64,000 nt of DNA from Hyphomicrobium sp. (GTDB taxonomy: Bacteria; Pseudomonadota; Alphaproteobacteria; Rhizobiales; Hyphomicrobiaceae), in the NCBI GenBank assembly GCA_021732485.1, contig JAKFUV010000003.1, forward strand, positions 1-64,000, read 5' to 3'. A program made the position numbers and the translations under genes. The notes under the pieces were generated by a model. The model had not been told where the DNA came from. It did no database searches and was given only the letters and a program-made list of their open reading frames with translations. Positions 28,587 to 37,464 of this stretch are shown here, piece by piece; position 1 is the stretch's first letter; each line of letters opens with the position of its first letter.

Positions 28587-28667
28587 ATTTTCCGCGCGCT
28601 TTGCTGAGCTCCGCATGGCCACTTTAACGTGGTCATGGCGGGGCTGTAGTGAGCGCGCGGAATTTTT
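28587..28667. terminator. Long inverted repeat between convergent genes, probable two-way terminator
   Basis: TTCCGCGCGCT near 28590 pairs with AGCGCGCGGAA ending at about 28662, and inside them CCGCATGGCCAC pairs with GTGGTCATGGCGG around TTTAAC. The outer arms are flanked by ATTTT and TTTTT, so the hairpin can end transcripts from both sides. Confidence 0.75.
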
Positions 28668-28677
28668 ACGCTGACGA

Positions 28678-30618
28678 TCACGCCACCTTTTCCAGATTGA
28701 GTTGTGCGTGAGCTTCTTCGGCGCGTTCAAAGATGTGCGGCGTCAGCCCACGTTTGCTCAGCGCTTCCTGCATTTTCAGACGCATGAAGGCGCTTGTCGT
28801 ATAACGCGTCGTCGTCAGATAGTGATGTTCGACCATATGTTCGATCATCGCTGCGTAGTCATCGTAGAGATCGTCGGCGATGCGGCAACCGTCGTGATTG
28901 ACCACTGAATTGACGCGCTTGCCAGCCTTCACCGACGCATCGACTAGAACTTTTTTCAAATCCGCGACATCGCTCTTCTTGCGCACGCTCCAGCCTTCGA
29001 GATTGAGGAACAAGATGTTGCGATCGGCGTCATAGCTGACGCGCTCGGACAACTTGAGATTTAACAGATCGTCGAGCAGCCCCATCGGTTCGTCGACAAA
29101 AATGCGCGGGTCCATCGGCATTGGCTTGTTGATGATCGGGCGGAAATCCATGTTGGCAATGATGTCGCGTTCGATGTCGACACCGGGCGCAACCTCGATC
29201 AATTCAAGACCGACGGGTGTCAGTTCGAACACGCATCGCTCAGTGACGTAGATCACCGGCTGAGTACGGCTTTGTGCAAACGCGCCACTGAAGGTGATTT
29301 GTTCGACGGCGCTCACAAACTTGCGCGACCGGCCTTCTTTGACGATTTTCAACTTGCCGTCTTCAATTTTGATTTCGAGGCCGCCAGCCATAAAAGTGCC
29401 AGCGAATACGACAGCGCGCGCATTCTGAGAGATATTGATAAACCCGCCGCAGCCGTTCAATCGGCCACCGAAACGGCTGGTGTTGACATTGCCATGCTGG
29501 TCGCATTCCGCCATGCCGAGGCACGTCATATCAAGACCGCCACCATCGTAGAAATCGAACATCTGGTTTTGATCGATGACTGAATGCGCGTTCGCCGCCG
29601 AGCCGAAACTCGAGCCGCTGGCCAGCACGCCGCCGACAGCGCCGGCTTCCGTTGTCATGGTGATGTAGGGCGTGACTTTTTCTTCATTCGCGACGGCGGC
29701 GACGCCATCGGGTGCGCCGACGCCGAGGTTGATGACGCCATTCGGCGGTAGTTCGAAGGCAGCGCGCCGGGCGATGATCTTACGCTCATCAAGATGCATC
29801 TTGGCCATGCCTTCGGAGGGCACCCGAATTTCGCCGGCCAAGGAGGGATCATAAACCGTGCCGTAGTTCATTCGGTGCAGTTCGGCGGGTTCGGCGACGA
29901 CAACGCAATCGACGAGAATTCCCGGAACTTTAACGTCTTTAGGCCGGATCGAGCCGTGTTCGACGATGCGTTCGACTTGCGCAATGACAATGCCGCCATT
30001 GTTGTGCGCGGCCATCGCCTGCGCCAGGTTATCGAGCAGCAGACACTCTTTTTCCATGCTGATGTTGCCGGCAGGATCGGCACTGGTGCCGCGAATGAAC
30101 GCGACATTGATCGGCGTCGATTTGTAGAACAGCCAGTCTTCGCCTTCGACCTCGACGACCTTGACGATGTCTTCGGTTGTCACTTCATTGACCCGGCCGC
30201 CGCCGAGTCGAGGATCGACGTAGGTCTGCAGGCCGACTTTCGAAAACAGGCCGGGCTGGCCGGCCGCGCATGCGCGATACAACTGCGAGATCACACCCTG
30301 CGGCAGATTATAGCCGAGGATTTTGTTGTCTTGCGCGGCCTTGGCGACTTTCGGCATGCGCCCGAAGTTGCCGGCGATGACGCGGCGAAGCAGGCCGTCG
30401 TGGTGCAAGCGTCCGGTGCCGAGACCTTTGCTGTCGCCAGCGCCCGCAGTCATGATCAACGTGAGATCGCGCGGGGCTTTGGTTTCGACGAAGCGCCTTT
30501 CGAGTGCGGCATGAAGCGCCTCGGGAATGCAGCTTTGGACAAAGCCTGTCGTCGTCAAGACATCGTTGTCGCTGATGAGCGCGATTGCTTCATCGGCCGT
30601 GATGACCTTGTTTTGCAT
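28678..30618 (-). CDS. Acyl-CoA:carboxylate CoA-transferase with C-terminal extension
   Basis: A 646-residue family I CoA-transferase, related to propionate/acetate and 3-ketoacid CoA-transferases. Both halves are joined in one chain: the first holds GFVQSCIPEALHAAL and the second the catalytic Glu in TMTTEAGAVGG, followed by CLGMAECDQHGNVN and FVSAVEQITFSG. Propionate CoA-transferases are about 520 residues; here about 115 more follow (ERVSYDADRNILFLNLEGWSV, then basic helices). The substrates cannot be read from the sequence; moving CoA between short acids would fit PHA and C1 metabolism. It is a single gene, 248 bp from its upstream neighbour. Confidence 0.85.
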   Translation of the reverse strand: MQNKVITADEAIALISDNDVLTTTGFVQSCIPEALHAALERRFVETKAPRDLTLIMTAGAGDSKGLGTGRLHHDGLLRRVIAGNFGRMPKVAKAAQDNKILGYNLPQGVISQLYRACAAGQPGLFSKVGLQTYVDPRLGGGRVNEVTTEDIVKVVEVEGEDWLFYKSTPINVAFIRGTSADPAGNISMEKECLLLDNLAQAMAAHNNGGIVIAQVERIVEHGSIRPKDVKVPGILVDCVVVAEPAELHRMNYGTVYDPSLAGEIRVPSEGMAKMHLDERKIIARRAAFELPPNGVINLGVGAPDGVAAVANEEKVTPYITMTTEAGAVGGVLASGSSFGSAANAHSVIDQNQMFDFYDGGGLDMTCLGMAECDQHGNVNTSRFGGRLNGCGGFINISQNARAVVFAGTFMAGGLEIKIEDGKLKIVKEGRSRKFVSAVEQITFSGAFAQSRTQPVIYVTERCVFELTPVGLELIEVAPGVDIERDIIANMDFRPIINKPMPMDPRIFVDEPMGLLDDLLNLKLSERVSYDADRNILFLNLEGWSVRKKSDVADLKKVLVDASVKAGKRVNSVVNHDGCRIADDLYDDYAAMIEHMVEHHYLTTTRYTTSAFMRLKMQEALSKRGLTPHIFERAEEAHAQLNLEKVA

Positions 30619-30847
30619 TGGTGCTGCGTTTCCCCGGTGTGTTCCATACGCTGCGTCCTCGCGCCGAAAGATTGGCAGGCCGAATGCGCTGGAATTTTTT
30701 TGTACAGGCGGCGTGGCTCGTTTTGCCGCCCATTATGCACATAGCGTGAGCGATACGATATTGCCCCACTCAACGGGGTAATTGGCGGCTATCCGCCCGG
30801 TCCATGGCGTGTGATTTTAGTCGCGGCCTTCGCAACTGCGAAATACC

Positions 30848-30860
30848 TGCTGCAGTGCGA
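30848..30860. promoter_or_regulatory. TGCTGCAGTGC motif, second copy of the phaZ-upstream motif
   Basis: TGCTGCAGTGCGA differs by one base from the 13-mer at 6916-6928 upstream of phaZ. It lies about 230 bases before the CoA-transferase start and just past the stop of the cNMP-binding gene. A PhaR-like role is a guess. Confidence 0.25.
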
Positions 30861-30865
30861 GTATG

Positions 30866-31240
30866 CTAAAATTGGTCATTCATGCGCCGAATACGGGCCG
30901 ACAACAGACGCATGATGTTGAGGGCGAAATCGGCATCTGCGCGAATTAAGGCCATGAACGTCGCCTGGTCGATGACCGAAACTTCGGTCGGCTCGGCGGC
31001 TATGGCGGCAGCACTGCGCGGCTCGTCGTCGATCAGCGACATCTCGCCGAAAATGCCGCCGGCACGAATGTTTTCCAAGACGGCGCCGTAGATGATTACG
31101 TCGACACGGCCGCTGCGGACAACGAACATCGCCCGGGCTGTCTCATCGGCAAGGAAGATTTTTTCTCCCGCTTCAAAACGGAGGACGGGGGCACCGAGCT
31201 GATCGAGCGACCCTGTGTCGATGGGACGGACGGCGGTCAT
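30866..31240 (-). CDS. Cyclic-nucleotide-binding domain protein
   Basis: A 124-residue protein that is one cNMP-binding beta-roll: GEKIFLADETARAMFVVRSGRVDV, the phosphate-binding-cassette stretch GGIFGEMSLIDDEPRSAAAIA, and a C-terminal helix. There is no DNA-binding helix-turn-helix, so it is not a CRP-type regulator by itself and probably binds a nucleotide or partner protein. The ATG at 31240 has GGAG six bases upstream, better than the start 33 bases earlier. Confidence 0.85.
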   Translation of the reverse strand: MTAVRPIDTGSLDQLGAPVLRFEAGEKIFLADETARAMFVVRSGRVDVIIYGAVLENIRAGGIFGEMSLIDDEPRSAAAIAAEPTEVSVIDQATFMALIRADADFALNIMRLLSARIRRMNDQF

Positions 31241-31353
31241 GACGCGCTCCAAGTGCCTGCCTCGGCCGATCATTTGCCCGGCTGAGGACAGCGTGCCGCA
31301 ACGCTACGATTGCCGAGATCGCACAGCAAGGCCCCACAACAACGGCTGCGAAT

Positions 31354-31407
31354 TGGCAAAAATGAAAACGCCGCGTGAACCGGGTGTCTCCGGGCCTGTC
31401 GCGGCGT
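31354..31407 (-). terminator. Rho-independent terminator of infC
   Basis: On the minus strand ACGCCGCG pairs with CGCGGCGT (outer arms 31400-31407 and 31368-31375), an inner CCGG-type hairpin lies between, and TTTCATTTTT follows. It is 23 bases past the infC stop codon. Confidence 0.8.
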
Positions 31408-31429
31408 CGTCATTGGTTGGGAAATGGGC

Positions 31430-31972
31430 TTATTTCGGCGCGAGGACCATGACCATTTGCTTGCCCTCAAAGCGCGGTTCGCTCTCGACTTTCGCGATCG
31501 GCTCGGTATCCGCCTTGACGCGTTGCAGCACAGCCATGCCAAGCTGGGAGTGGGCCATTTCACGGCCGCGAAACCGCAGCGTGATTTTGACCTTATCGCC
31601 CTCGTCAAAGAAACGGCGAATAGCGCGCATTTTTACATCGTAGTCATGATCATCGATGCCCGGCCGCATCTTGATCTCTTTCAACTCGACGATTTTCTGA
31701 TTCTTGCGGGCTTCGGCGGCTTTCTTTTGCTCTTGAAATTTGAATTTGCCGAAATCGAGGATCTTGCAGACTGGTGGCTCGGCGTCGGGAGAGATCTCTA
31801 CGAGGTCTAGGCCGGCTGCTTCGGCGCGGGCAAGCGCATCGAACTTGGCGACCACGCCGACGTTCTGACCGGTTTCGTCGATGAGACGGACTTCACGGGC
31901 CCTGATCTGATCGTTAATTTTAGGCCCGGATTGTTCCCGGCTCTGGGGCTCGGGGCGCATAGGTTTGCGGAT
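31430..31972 (-). CDS. infC: Translation initiation factor IF-3, probable ATC start
   Basis: IF-3 keeps ribosomal subunits apart and checks initiator tRNA. The N-domain ([50 protein letters not shown]) and C-domain ([22 protein letters not shown]) are complete. AAGGAG stands eight bases before an ATC codon at 31972-31970, while the first ATG (31960) is 20 bases from it. Starting at ATC gives 180 residues, the length of E. coli IF-3, whose AUU start IF-3 itself discriminates against. A start at 31960 would give 176 residues. Ends at a strong terminator. Confidence 0.85.
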   Translation of the reverse strand: MRKPMRPEPQSREQSGPKINDQIRAREVRLIDETGQNVGVVAKFDALARAEAAGLDLVEISPDAEPPVCKILDFGKFKFQEQKKAAEARKNQKIVELKEIKMRPGIDDHDYDVKMRAIRRFFDEGDKVKITLRFRGREMAHSQLGMAVLQRVKADTEPIAKVESEPRFEGKQMVMVLAPK

Positions 31973-32179
31973 GACGAAGTCTCCTTGAATTGTTTCAACT
32001 GGTCGATTTAACGGCGAAACCGATATCACCCTCATGTCCGCCGGCCGGAAGATGGCGAGCAAACGGCGAGTAAGTCAAGCGTTTGCCATTGCTACAATGC
32101 AGCAAAACGCATGTTTTTTGCCTAAAAGAGAGCGGTCAAAACAGCGTTTACAACTGTTCACCGGGCAAGCGCGTGACGG

Positions 32180-32917
32180 TCAGCGCCAGTGCTCGTCGAT
32201 CCACGGCGTCGGCTTGACGAATTTGTACGTTTTTTTCCAAAGCGAGGGCGTAGGCCAGCGGCCATCGCGGGCGTCATCGGGATCGGGTTTGCCGGTGAAG
32301 GCGACAACCTTGGTGGTAGGTGGCAGCGGCGTCGTTTGGAAGAAATTCAGGGGCCAGCGCGGCATCAAGGTGTGTTTGAAGCTGACGCACCAAGGCGCCG
32401 GCCAATAGGTCATCTGATTGATCGTGCGCGAGATGTAAACTTGGCTCAATGGGTAGTTGGCGAGTACCTCGCCAGCATTGGCTTGGAAGCGGTCATAGAT
32501 GTACGTATCCGCGCCGACGCGAAAGCGATAGACGGATGTATTGCCGATGCCTTTGCCCATCTGTGTCCAATTTTCGATGACGCAGAACGTTTTATCAGGC
32601 TCGAAATCAAAAAAATCATCGAGGTTGCCGGTGACGACGATATCGAGATCGAGAAACAGCACGTCTCCCGAAACCCCTGGAAGCGTCGGCGCCCATAGCG
32701 ATAGTTTTCGCCACGGTTTGAGTTCGGCACTTTTTGGCAGCGTGATCGGCGGCAATGGATAGGCTTCGATGTCAGGGTCAAGGCCGGTTAGATCGTCGGT
32801 GTAGCAAACTAGGCGTGTTGGGCGCCGCGTGTTGCGTTTAATCATCGACCACAGGCGATTGGCGAATTCGGCGGGGTAGCGCGTACCCCATTTCATGCAG
32901 ACAATCGTTTGCGTCAT
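32180..32917 (-). CDS. Glycosyltransferase-like protein (DXD type)
   Basis: A 245-residue soluble protein. Near residue 94 it has FLDLDIVVTGNLDDFF, the DXD nucleotide-sugar-binding signature of GT8-like transferases, followed by GNTSVYRFRVG. It opens IVCMKWGTRYPAEFANRLWSMIKRN, a form seen in a family of uncharacterised alphaproteobacterial proteins. The acceptor is unknown; a role in LPS or capsule is possible. The ATG at 32917 has a weak ribosome site. The gene is divergent from the hydrolase gene. Confidence 0.7.
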   Translation of the reverse strand: MTQTIVCMKWGTRYPAEFANRLWSMIKRNTRRPTRLVCYTDDLTGLDPDIEAYPLPPITLPKSAELKPWRKLSLWAPTLPGVSGDVLFLDLDIVVTGNLDDFFDFEPDKTFCVIENWTQMGKGIGNTSVYRFRVGADTYIYDRFQANAGEVLANYPLSQVYISRTINQMTYWPAPWCVSFKHTLMPRWPLNFFQTTPLPPTTKVVAFTGKPDPDDARDGRWPTPSLWKKTYKFVKPTPWIDEHWR

Positions 32918-33018
32918 TGCGATCAACCATTCTGACTAGGCTTCGACCCGGCCGGTTTGTAGCATCTGTTGACGGTTGTCTACGTTGGACAGTTGCGGCG
33001 GTTTGGATCGCTGAAAGC

Positions 33019-33825
33019 ATGAGGGAAGTTTTGGTGGATCAAGCGGCACATCGGACGATGATTGTTGGCACCGGCACCGGGGCTCGGGCCATCGCCGTCA
33101 TTCACGACGCGTCCTCCCGCGCCGATGCGCCAGGAATTTTTTGGTTGCCGGGCTTCATGTCGGACATGGCGTCGACCAAGGCCACGGCGCTTGCAGAGTA
33201 TGCGCGTGCACATGACCTCGGCTGCACGCGTTTCGATTATTCCGGACACGGCGTTTCGGGCGGCGACTTTACTGATGGCACAATCGGACGCTGGCTCGAA
33301 GAAGCGCGGGCCGTGTTCGAGCACATGACGACGGGTCCGCAAATCATCGTCGGCTCAAGCATGGGCGGACACATGGCCCTCATTCTGCTGCAGGCGTTGA
33401 AGCGCGACGCCCCGCTGCAAGCCGCCCGCGTCAAGGGCGCAGTGCTCATCGCGCCGGCTTGGGATATGACCGAGGAGCTGATGTGGAATAAATTTTCGCC
33501 AGCCGTGCAGCATGAGATCATCGCAACGGGTCGCCACATGCGGCCCTCGGCCTACGACACTCCTTACACGATCACCCGTGATTTGATCGTGGACGGTCGC
33601 GACCATTTGCTGGCGCGCGAGCCGTTTGATCCGGGCTGCCCGGTGACGATCCTGCAGGGCTTGCAAGACCCTGATGTTCCGGCCGAACACACGCGCGATT
33701 TGATGACGTTCATGCGTGGCGCTGCAATCAAGCTGATCGAAATTCCCGACGGTGAGCACCGACTGTCACGGCCACAAGACCTTGCCATGCTGTATGCCGC
33801 CGTTGGCGACATGGCGGCGCGCTGA
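33019..33825 (+). CDS. Alpha/beta hydrolase
   Basis: A 268-residue hydrolase. The nucleophile is in VGSSMGGHMA (Ser near residue 110), the acid in LQGLQDPDVP, and the His in PDGEHRLSRP. The oxyanion strand is FWLPGFMSDM, followed by FDYSGHGVSGGD. These features resemble the serine-hydrolase family of YqiA/ABHD10-like esterases. The start is either the ATG at 33019 or a GTG 15 bases later that has AGGGA at the better distance. Substrate unknown. Confidence 0.8.
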   Translation: MREVLVDQAAHRTMIVGTGTGARAIAVIHDASSRADAPGIFWLPGFMSDMASTKATALAEYARAHDLGCTRFDYSGHGVSGGDFTDGTIGRWLEEARAVFEHMTTGPQIIVGSSMGGHMALILLQALKRDAPLQAARVKGAVLIAPAWDMTEELMWNKFSPAVQHEIIATGRHMRPSAYDTPYTITRDLIVDGRDHLLAREPFDPGCPVTILQGLQDPDVPAEHTRDLMTFMRGAAIKLIEIPDGEHRLSRPQDLAMLYAAVGDMAAR

Positions 33826-33841
33826 TAGGTTCGAATTCGTC

Positions 33842-35296
33842 TTACTTGTCGGCCGAACTGACGAGTTCGCCCTGCGGCAAGCCCTCAACGATGGCATCTT
33901 CAAGGGCCGCAATACCGGCCTTTTTCGCGGTTCCCTCAGGCACGATCCAGACGCGGAAATCGGGTGTTGCAAGCGGGTGATCGCATGTCAATTCTCCGTC
34001 GCTCATCCGGCAAGACTTGTCGATTTCCGTTGTGTAGCCGCCTCCAGCGTTGCTCGTCGTGCTGCTGCCGAGGTCGATAACTTGAAGGCGCGGCGCTGCT
34101 GTGATCGCTACATCGCGGAAGACGCAAGCGGTTTTACCGCGACAGGTATCGAGCGTCACCCCAGTCGTCGTTTTCAACGCCTTGGCGTCACCACGCGGCA
34201 GGGCTTTTGCGGCGGCATCGAAGCCGTTGGAAACAATGCAGCGATCATCAAAGCATACGATCGGATCGTGCATGGATTGGGTTGCGTCCTGCGCGGCCGA
34301 GCCAGATTCAAAAACCAAAAGCACCGTAGCCTGCTGCGTCGGTTGGACTGGCGGTGACGTGGGCACCGTCGCAGGGGACGGCGACGGCTTGACTTCGGCG
34401 AGTGCCGTGGGTGCGACGATGGTGAGGGGCAACGCGGGCACGAGGCTCAATTCTTTCAGTTGGGGCGCCGGCGGCGTAGCGGGTGGCGGAATAGGCGCGG
34501 CCACCGCTTGAACTGGCGCGATAGCCGCCACTGGCGGCGCAATCACAGCAGCTTTCGGCGCGGATAACGGTAGGGCCGGTCCTGGCGCAGGTGCTGGCAC
34601 AGCCGCAGTCGTGGTCGGCAAATCACTGCTGGCTGGCTTCTCGAAACGTGGTGACGCTGCTGGTGGCGTCGGTGCCGGAATGGAGATCGTCGCTGCGAAG
34701 GGCGCTAAAATTTTGGTGGGAGCCGGTATCACTGCTGGCTCAGTTGGCTTTGACGGTTTTTCTGCGGCCTTGATGATTGCAGGAGCGGGCGGCGCGGCGA
34801 CGGCCGGCGCGGGTGCGGTTGCAAGCGGCGCGTTTGCAGTCTCGGGTGCCGCCGGAGTTTCAGCCACTTTCGGCGCTGACGCGGCGGCGGCGGCTGCGAG
34901 CGCCTCCATGGCTTTGGATTTGCGCTCGGACTCTTCCACACGGGCGCGCCGCAGCATTTCCATTTCATAGTCGAGGCTCGGCCGTTGCGGACCGATTTTA
35001 GCAACCGGTGCTGGCGCAGCAGCGTTAGTGGTGGTCGCGCGCTTGGCCGCTACCGGTTGATCAGCTGTGGTTCCAGATAGCGTTTTTTGCACCATTTCAC
35101 GATCGGACTTGGCTTTGAGCGGTGCAGCCGTTTGCGGCAATGTCGCCGTGTCGCCGTCACCGGCGAATTTCTGCGCCAAGTGGTGGGCGGGATCGATCGG
35201 TTTCGTCACGGCTTCAGCGGCCAGCGCCGAGCCGTTCCAAACCAGTGCCGCGACCGCCGCTGTCATCACTCCAGTCAAAAGCACCCGTATCCGCAT
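33842..35296 (-). CDS. Exported Ala/Pro-rich protein with C-terminal cysteine domain, unknown
   Basis: A 484-residue protein. Residues 1-26 are a signal peptide (MRIRVLLTGVMTAAVAALVWNG, ending ALA). Residues about 75-330 are almost wholly Ala/Pro-rich repeats (PAPAVAAPPAPA and similar), probably an extended spacer. Residues about 335-484 are globular, with paired cysteines: IVCFDDRCIVSNG, LDTCRGKTACVF, KSCRMSDGELTCDH, which suggests three disulfides. The whole looks like a periplasmic domain held away from the membrane or wall by a stalk. I do not recognise the family. AGAGGG precedes ATG. Confidence 0.7.
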   Translation of the reverse strand: MRIRVLLTGVMTAAVAALVWNGSALAAEAVTKPIDPAHHLAQKFAGDGDTATLPQTAAPLKAKSDREMVQKTLSGTTADQPVAAKRATTTNAAAPAPVAKIGPQRPSLDYEMEMLRRARVEESERKSKAMEALAAAAAASAPKVAETPAAPETANAPLATAPAPAVAAPPAPAIIKAAEKPSKPTEPAVIPAPTKILAPFAATISIPAPTPPAASPRFEKPASSDLPTTTAAVPAPAPGPALPLSAPKAAVIAPPVAAIAPVQAVAAPIPPPATPPAPQLKELSLVPALPLTIVAPTALAEVKPSPSPATVPTSPPVQPTQQATVLLVFESGSAAQDATQSMHDPIVCFDDRCIVSNGFDAAAKALPRGDAKALKTTTGVTLDTCRGKTACVFRDVAITAAPRLQVIDLGSSTTSNAGGGYTTEIDKSCRMSDGELTCDHPLATPDFRVWIVPEGTAKKAGIAALEDAIVEGLPQGELVSSADK

Positions 35297-35402
35297 GATA
35301 CCCTCTTCGCGCCCGATCGACGCGCAGCCGACCCCCGTTTTGTTTCAGCTTTCATTCGGGCGGAATCGCGGACGATCAATGGCAGACCGATGACGTTCGC
35401 AG

Positions 35403-36272
35403 TCAGCCGCCAGCGTCGACGATGGCCCGCAGCCCTTCGCGATACGACGGGTATGCCAGCAGCACGCCGAGTTCGCTTTTCATGCGGGCGTTCGACACGC
35501 GCTTGCTCTCTGAATAGAAGCTTCGGCCCATTGCCGACACGGCAGCCGTTGCAAACTCGATATCTGGCGGTATCGTTGCGCCGAGCAATTGCGCCGCATA
35601 AGCAACCACGTCTTGCGGTGGCGATGGCAGATCGTCAGTGACATTGTAAATCCGGTTGGTGGTCGAGCGGCCCATCGATGCTTGCACTGCGCTGGCGATG
35701 TCGTCGACGTGGATGCGGTTGAAGACTTGACCCGGCTTGATCAGCCGTCGCGCCGTGCCAGCTTTGACATCGTCAATGGTGCTGCGGCCTGGACCGTAGA
35801 TTCCCGGTAGCCGGAACATGATTGCGGCTTTGCCACTGTCTTCGCCAAGTGCGAGCCAAGCGCGTTCAGCATCAAGCCGCCGCTGGCCGCGCTCCGACCC
35901 AGGCCGCGCGTCGGTGTCTTCGTCGACCCACGCGCCGGCTGAGTCGCCATAAACGCCCACCGTCGAAAAATAGCCGATCCAATTGAGCGACGGGCTGGCT
36001 GCCATATCGTCGCCGTGCCAGCGCAAAGCTGGATCGCCATTTGCATCGGGGGGGATCGACAGCAGCACATGCGTCGCCCGGTGTAGCTCGTCGGCAATTA
36101 GGCCGCTCGCGCTCGTCCCGTCGAACATCATGCCCCGATACCCACGTGCGGTCAGTGCGGCGACGCCGCCCGCATCGCGTGACGTGCCGGAGATCGTCCA
36201 TCCTTGCGCCGCAAGGCGCGCTGCAAGCACGCCGGCGCTGTAGCCGAGGCCGAAACAAAATAGATGACTCAT
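35403..36272 (-). CDS. NAD-dependent epimerase / SDR-family protein
   Basis: A 289-residue protein with a Rossmann start (FCFGLGYSAGVLAARLAAQG), STVGVYGDSAGAWVDED as the Ser/Tyr-type active region, and LPGIYGPGRSTID and IHVDDIASAVQASM of extended SDRs. The gene overlaps the end of queG as ATGA (ATG 36272, TGA 36271-36269), so it is translated by coupling to queG. No substrate can be named; relatives often sit next to queG in alphaproteobacteria. Confidence 0.82.
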   Translation of the reverse strand: MSHLFCFGLGYSAGVLAARLAAQGWTISGTSRDAGGVAALTARGYRGMMFDGTSASGLIADELHRATHVLLSIPPDANGDPALRWHGDDMAASPSLNWIGYFSTVGVYGDSAGAWVDEDTDARPGSERGQRRLDAERAWLALGEDSGKAAIMFRLPGIYGPGRSTIDDVKAGTARRLIKPGQVFNRIHVDDIASAVQASMGRSTTNRIYNVTDDLPSPPQDVVAYAAQLLGATIPPDIEFATAAVSAMGRSFYSESKRVSNARMKSELGVLLAYPSYREGLRAIVDAGG

Positions 36273-37420
36273 ACGGCCGGGTCCCCATCGTCGGCGCGCC
36301 ATTCGGCGGCCACCTCCGCATCATGTTCGCGCGGTTCAAAGCACGATCGCAAGCCTTCGAATGCGTCGGCAGTGGTGAGCTTTGACGCAGCCCAGACGGC
36401 CGCGCCGCGAACAATTGGCGACGCATCTGCGAGCAGCGGCGTCAGGCTCGCCATCAGGTCGGCGTTGCCTGAGTTGCCGGCCGCGATGGCCGCGTTTCGC
36501 ACCACACGATCGCGGCCGGTGCGTTTGATCGGTGTTCCCGCGAAGCTGGCGCGGAACGTCGCGTCATCCATGGCAAGGATCGTGGCGATCGGCGGGTTGT
36601 CGGTCATTGCCGTCGCCGCGAATTTCGCTTCACGCGAGCGCTCGGCGAACTTATTCCAAGGGCACACAGCCAGACAATCATCGCAACCAAACACGCGATT
36701 GCCCATCGCGGCTCGAAAGGCACGCGGGATAGGTCCCTTGTGTTCGATGGAGAGGTAGGCGAGGCAGCGTCGTGCATCGAGCTGATAGGGCGCGGGAAAC
36801 GCGTCCGTCGGGCATACGTCAAGGCAGCGTTGGCACGAGCCGCAATGGTCGGCCTCTGCCGCATCGGCCTCTAACTCGGCGGTTGTCAAAATGGCGCCGA
36901 GAAACAGCCACGAGCCGTGCGAGCGTGACACGAGGTTGGTGTGCTTGCCCTGCCATCCAAGCCCGGCGGCGGCGGCGAGCGGCTTTTCCATCAGAGGCGC
37001 CGTATCGACGAAGACTTTGACGTCCGCACCGGTCGCTTGGGCGAACGATCTTGCCAGTTGCTTGATGCGAGTTTTGAGCACGTCGTGATAATCGCGGCCC
37101 TTGGCATAGACCGAGATGACCGCCTGACTTTTTTGGGAGAGCGCTGCAAGTGGATCTGTTTCGGGGGCATACGACAATCCGACCAGGATCGCCGACCGTG
37201 CCTGTGGCCAGAGGACGCGAGGATCAGCGCGGCGGTCGGCCGTCGCTGCCAGCCATTGCATATCGCCATGCCGGCCATGATCAAGAAACGCGCGCAGTCG
37301 CTGGCCTGTATCGCCGCCGCCTCCGTCGAGGCGCGTCACCCCAATGGCGTCGAAGCCAAGCAGCGCGGCTTCGGAAATCAAGCGCGACTTGAAATTGTCT
37401 TGCGAACCAGTGGCGATCAA
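36269..37420 (-). CDS. queG: Epoxyqueuosine reductase
   Basis: A 383-residue cobalamin- and iron-sulfur-dependent enzyme that makes queuosine at the wobble base of tRNAs. Two 4Fe-4S motifs are present: CGSCQRCLDVCPTDAF and CDDCLAVCPWN. The N-terminal reductive dehalogenase-like domain includes GDMQWLA and the cobalamin region VDTAPLMEKPLAAAAGLGW. The C-terminal part has HEAT-like repeats. The start is a TTG with GAGGA seven bases upstream; no better ATG exists near the family start. It lies 44 bp after the GST gene and overlaps the next SDR gene by ATGA. Confidence 0.92.
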   Translation of the reverse strand: MIATGSQDNFKSRLISEAALLGFDAIGVTRLDGGGGDTGQRLRAFLDHGRHGDMQWLAATADRRADPRVLWPQARSAILVGLSYAPETDPLAALSQKSQAVISVYAKGRDYHDVLKTRIKQLARSFAQATGADVKVFVDTAPLMEKPLAAAAGLGWQGKHTNLVSRSHGSWLFLGAILTTAELEADAAEADHCGSCQRCLDVCPTDAFPAPYQLDARRCLAYLSIEHKGPIPRAFRAAMGNRVFGCDDCLAVCPWNKFAERSREAKFAATAMTDNPPIATILAMDDATFRASFAGTPIKRTGRDRVVRNAAIAAGNSGNADLMASLTPLLADASPIVRGAAVWAASKLTTADAFEGLRSCFEPREHDAEVAAEWRADDGDPAV

Positions 37421-37464
37421 CGCGGGTCCTCAACTGTCGGCGTGATTATGTCCTGCCGACATCG

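Noticed and set aside
29794-30744. 316-codon frame opposite the CoA-transferase gene
   Set aside because: It mirrors the codon pattern of the true gene and has no recognisable motif or ribosome site.
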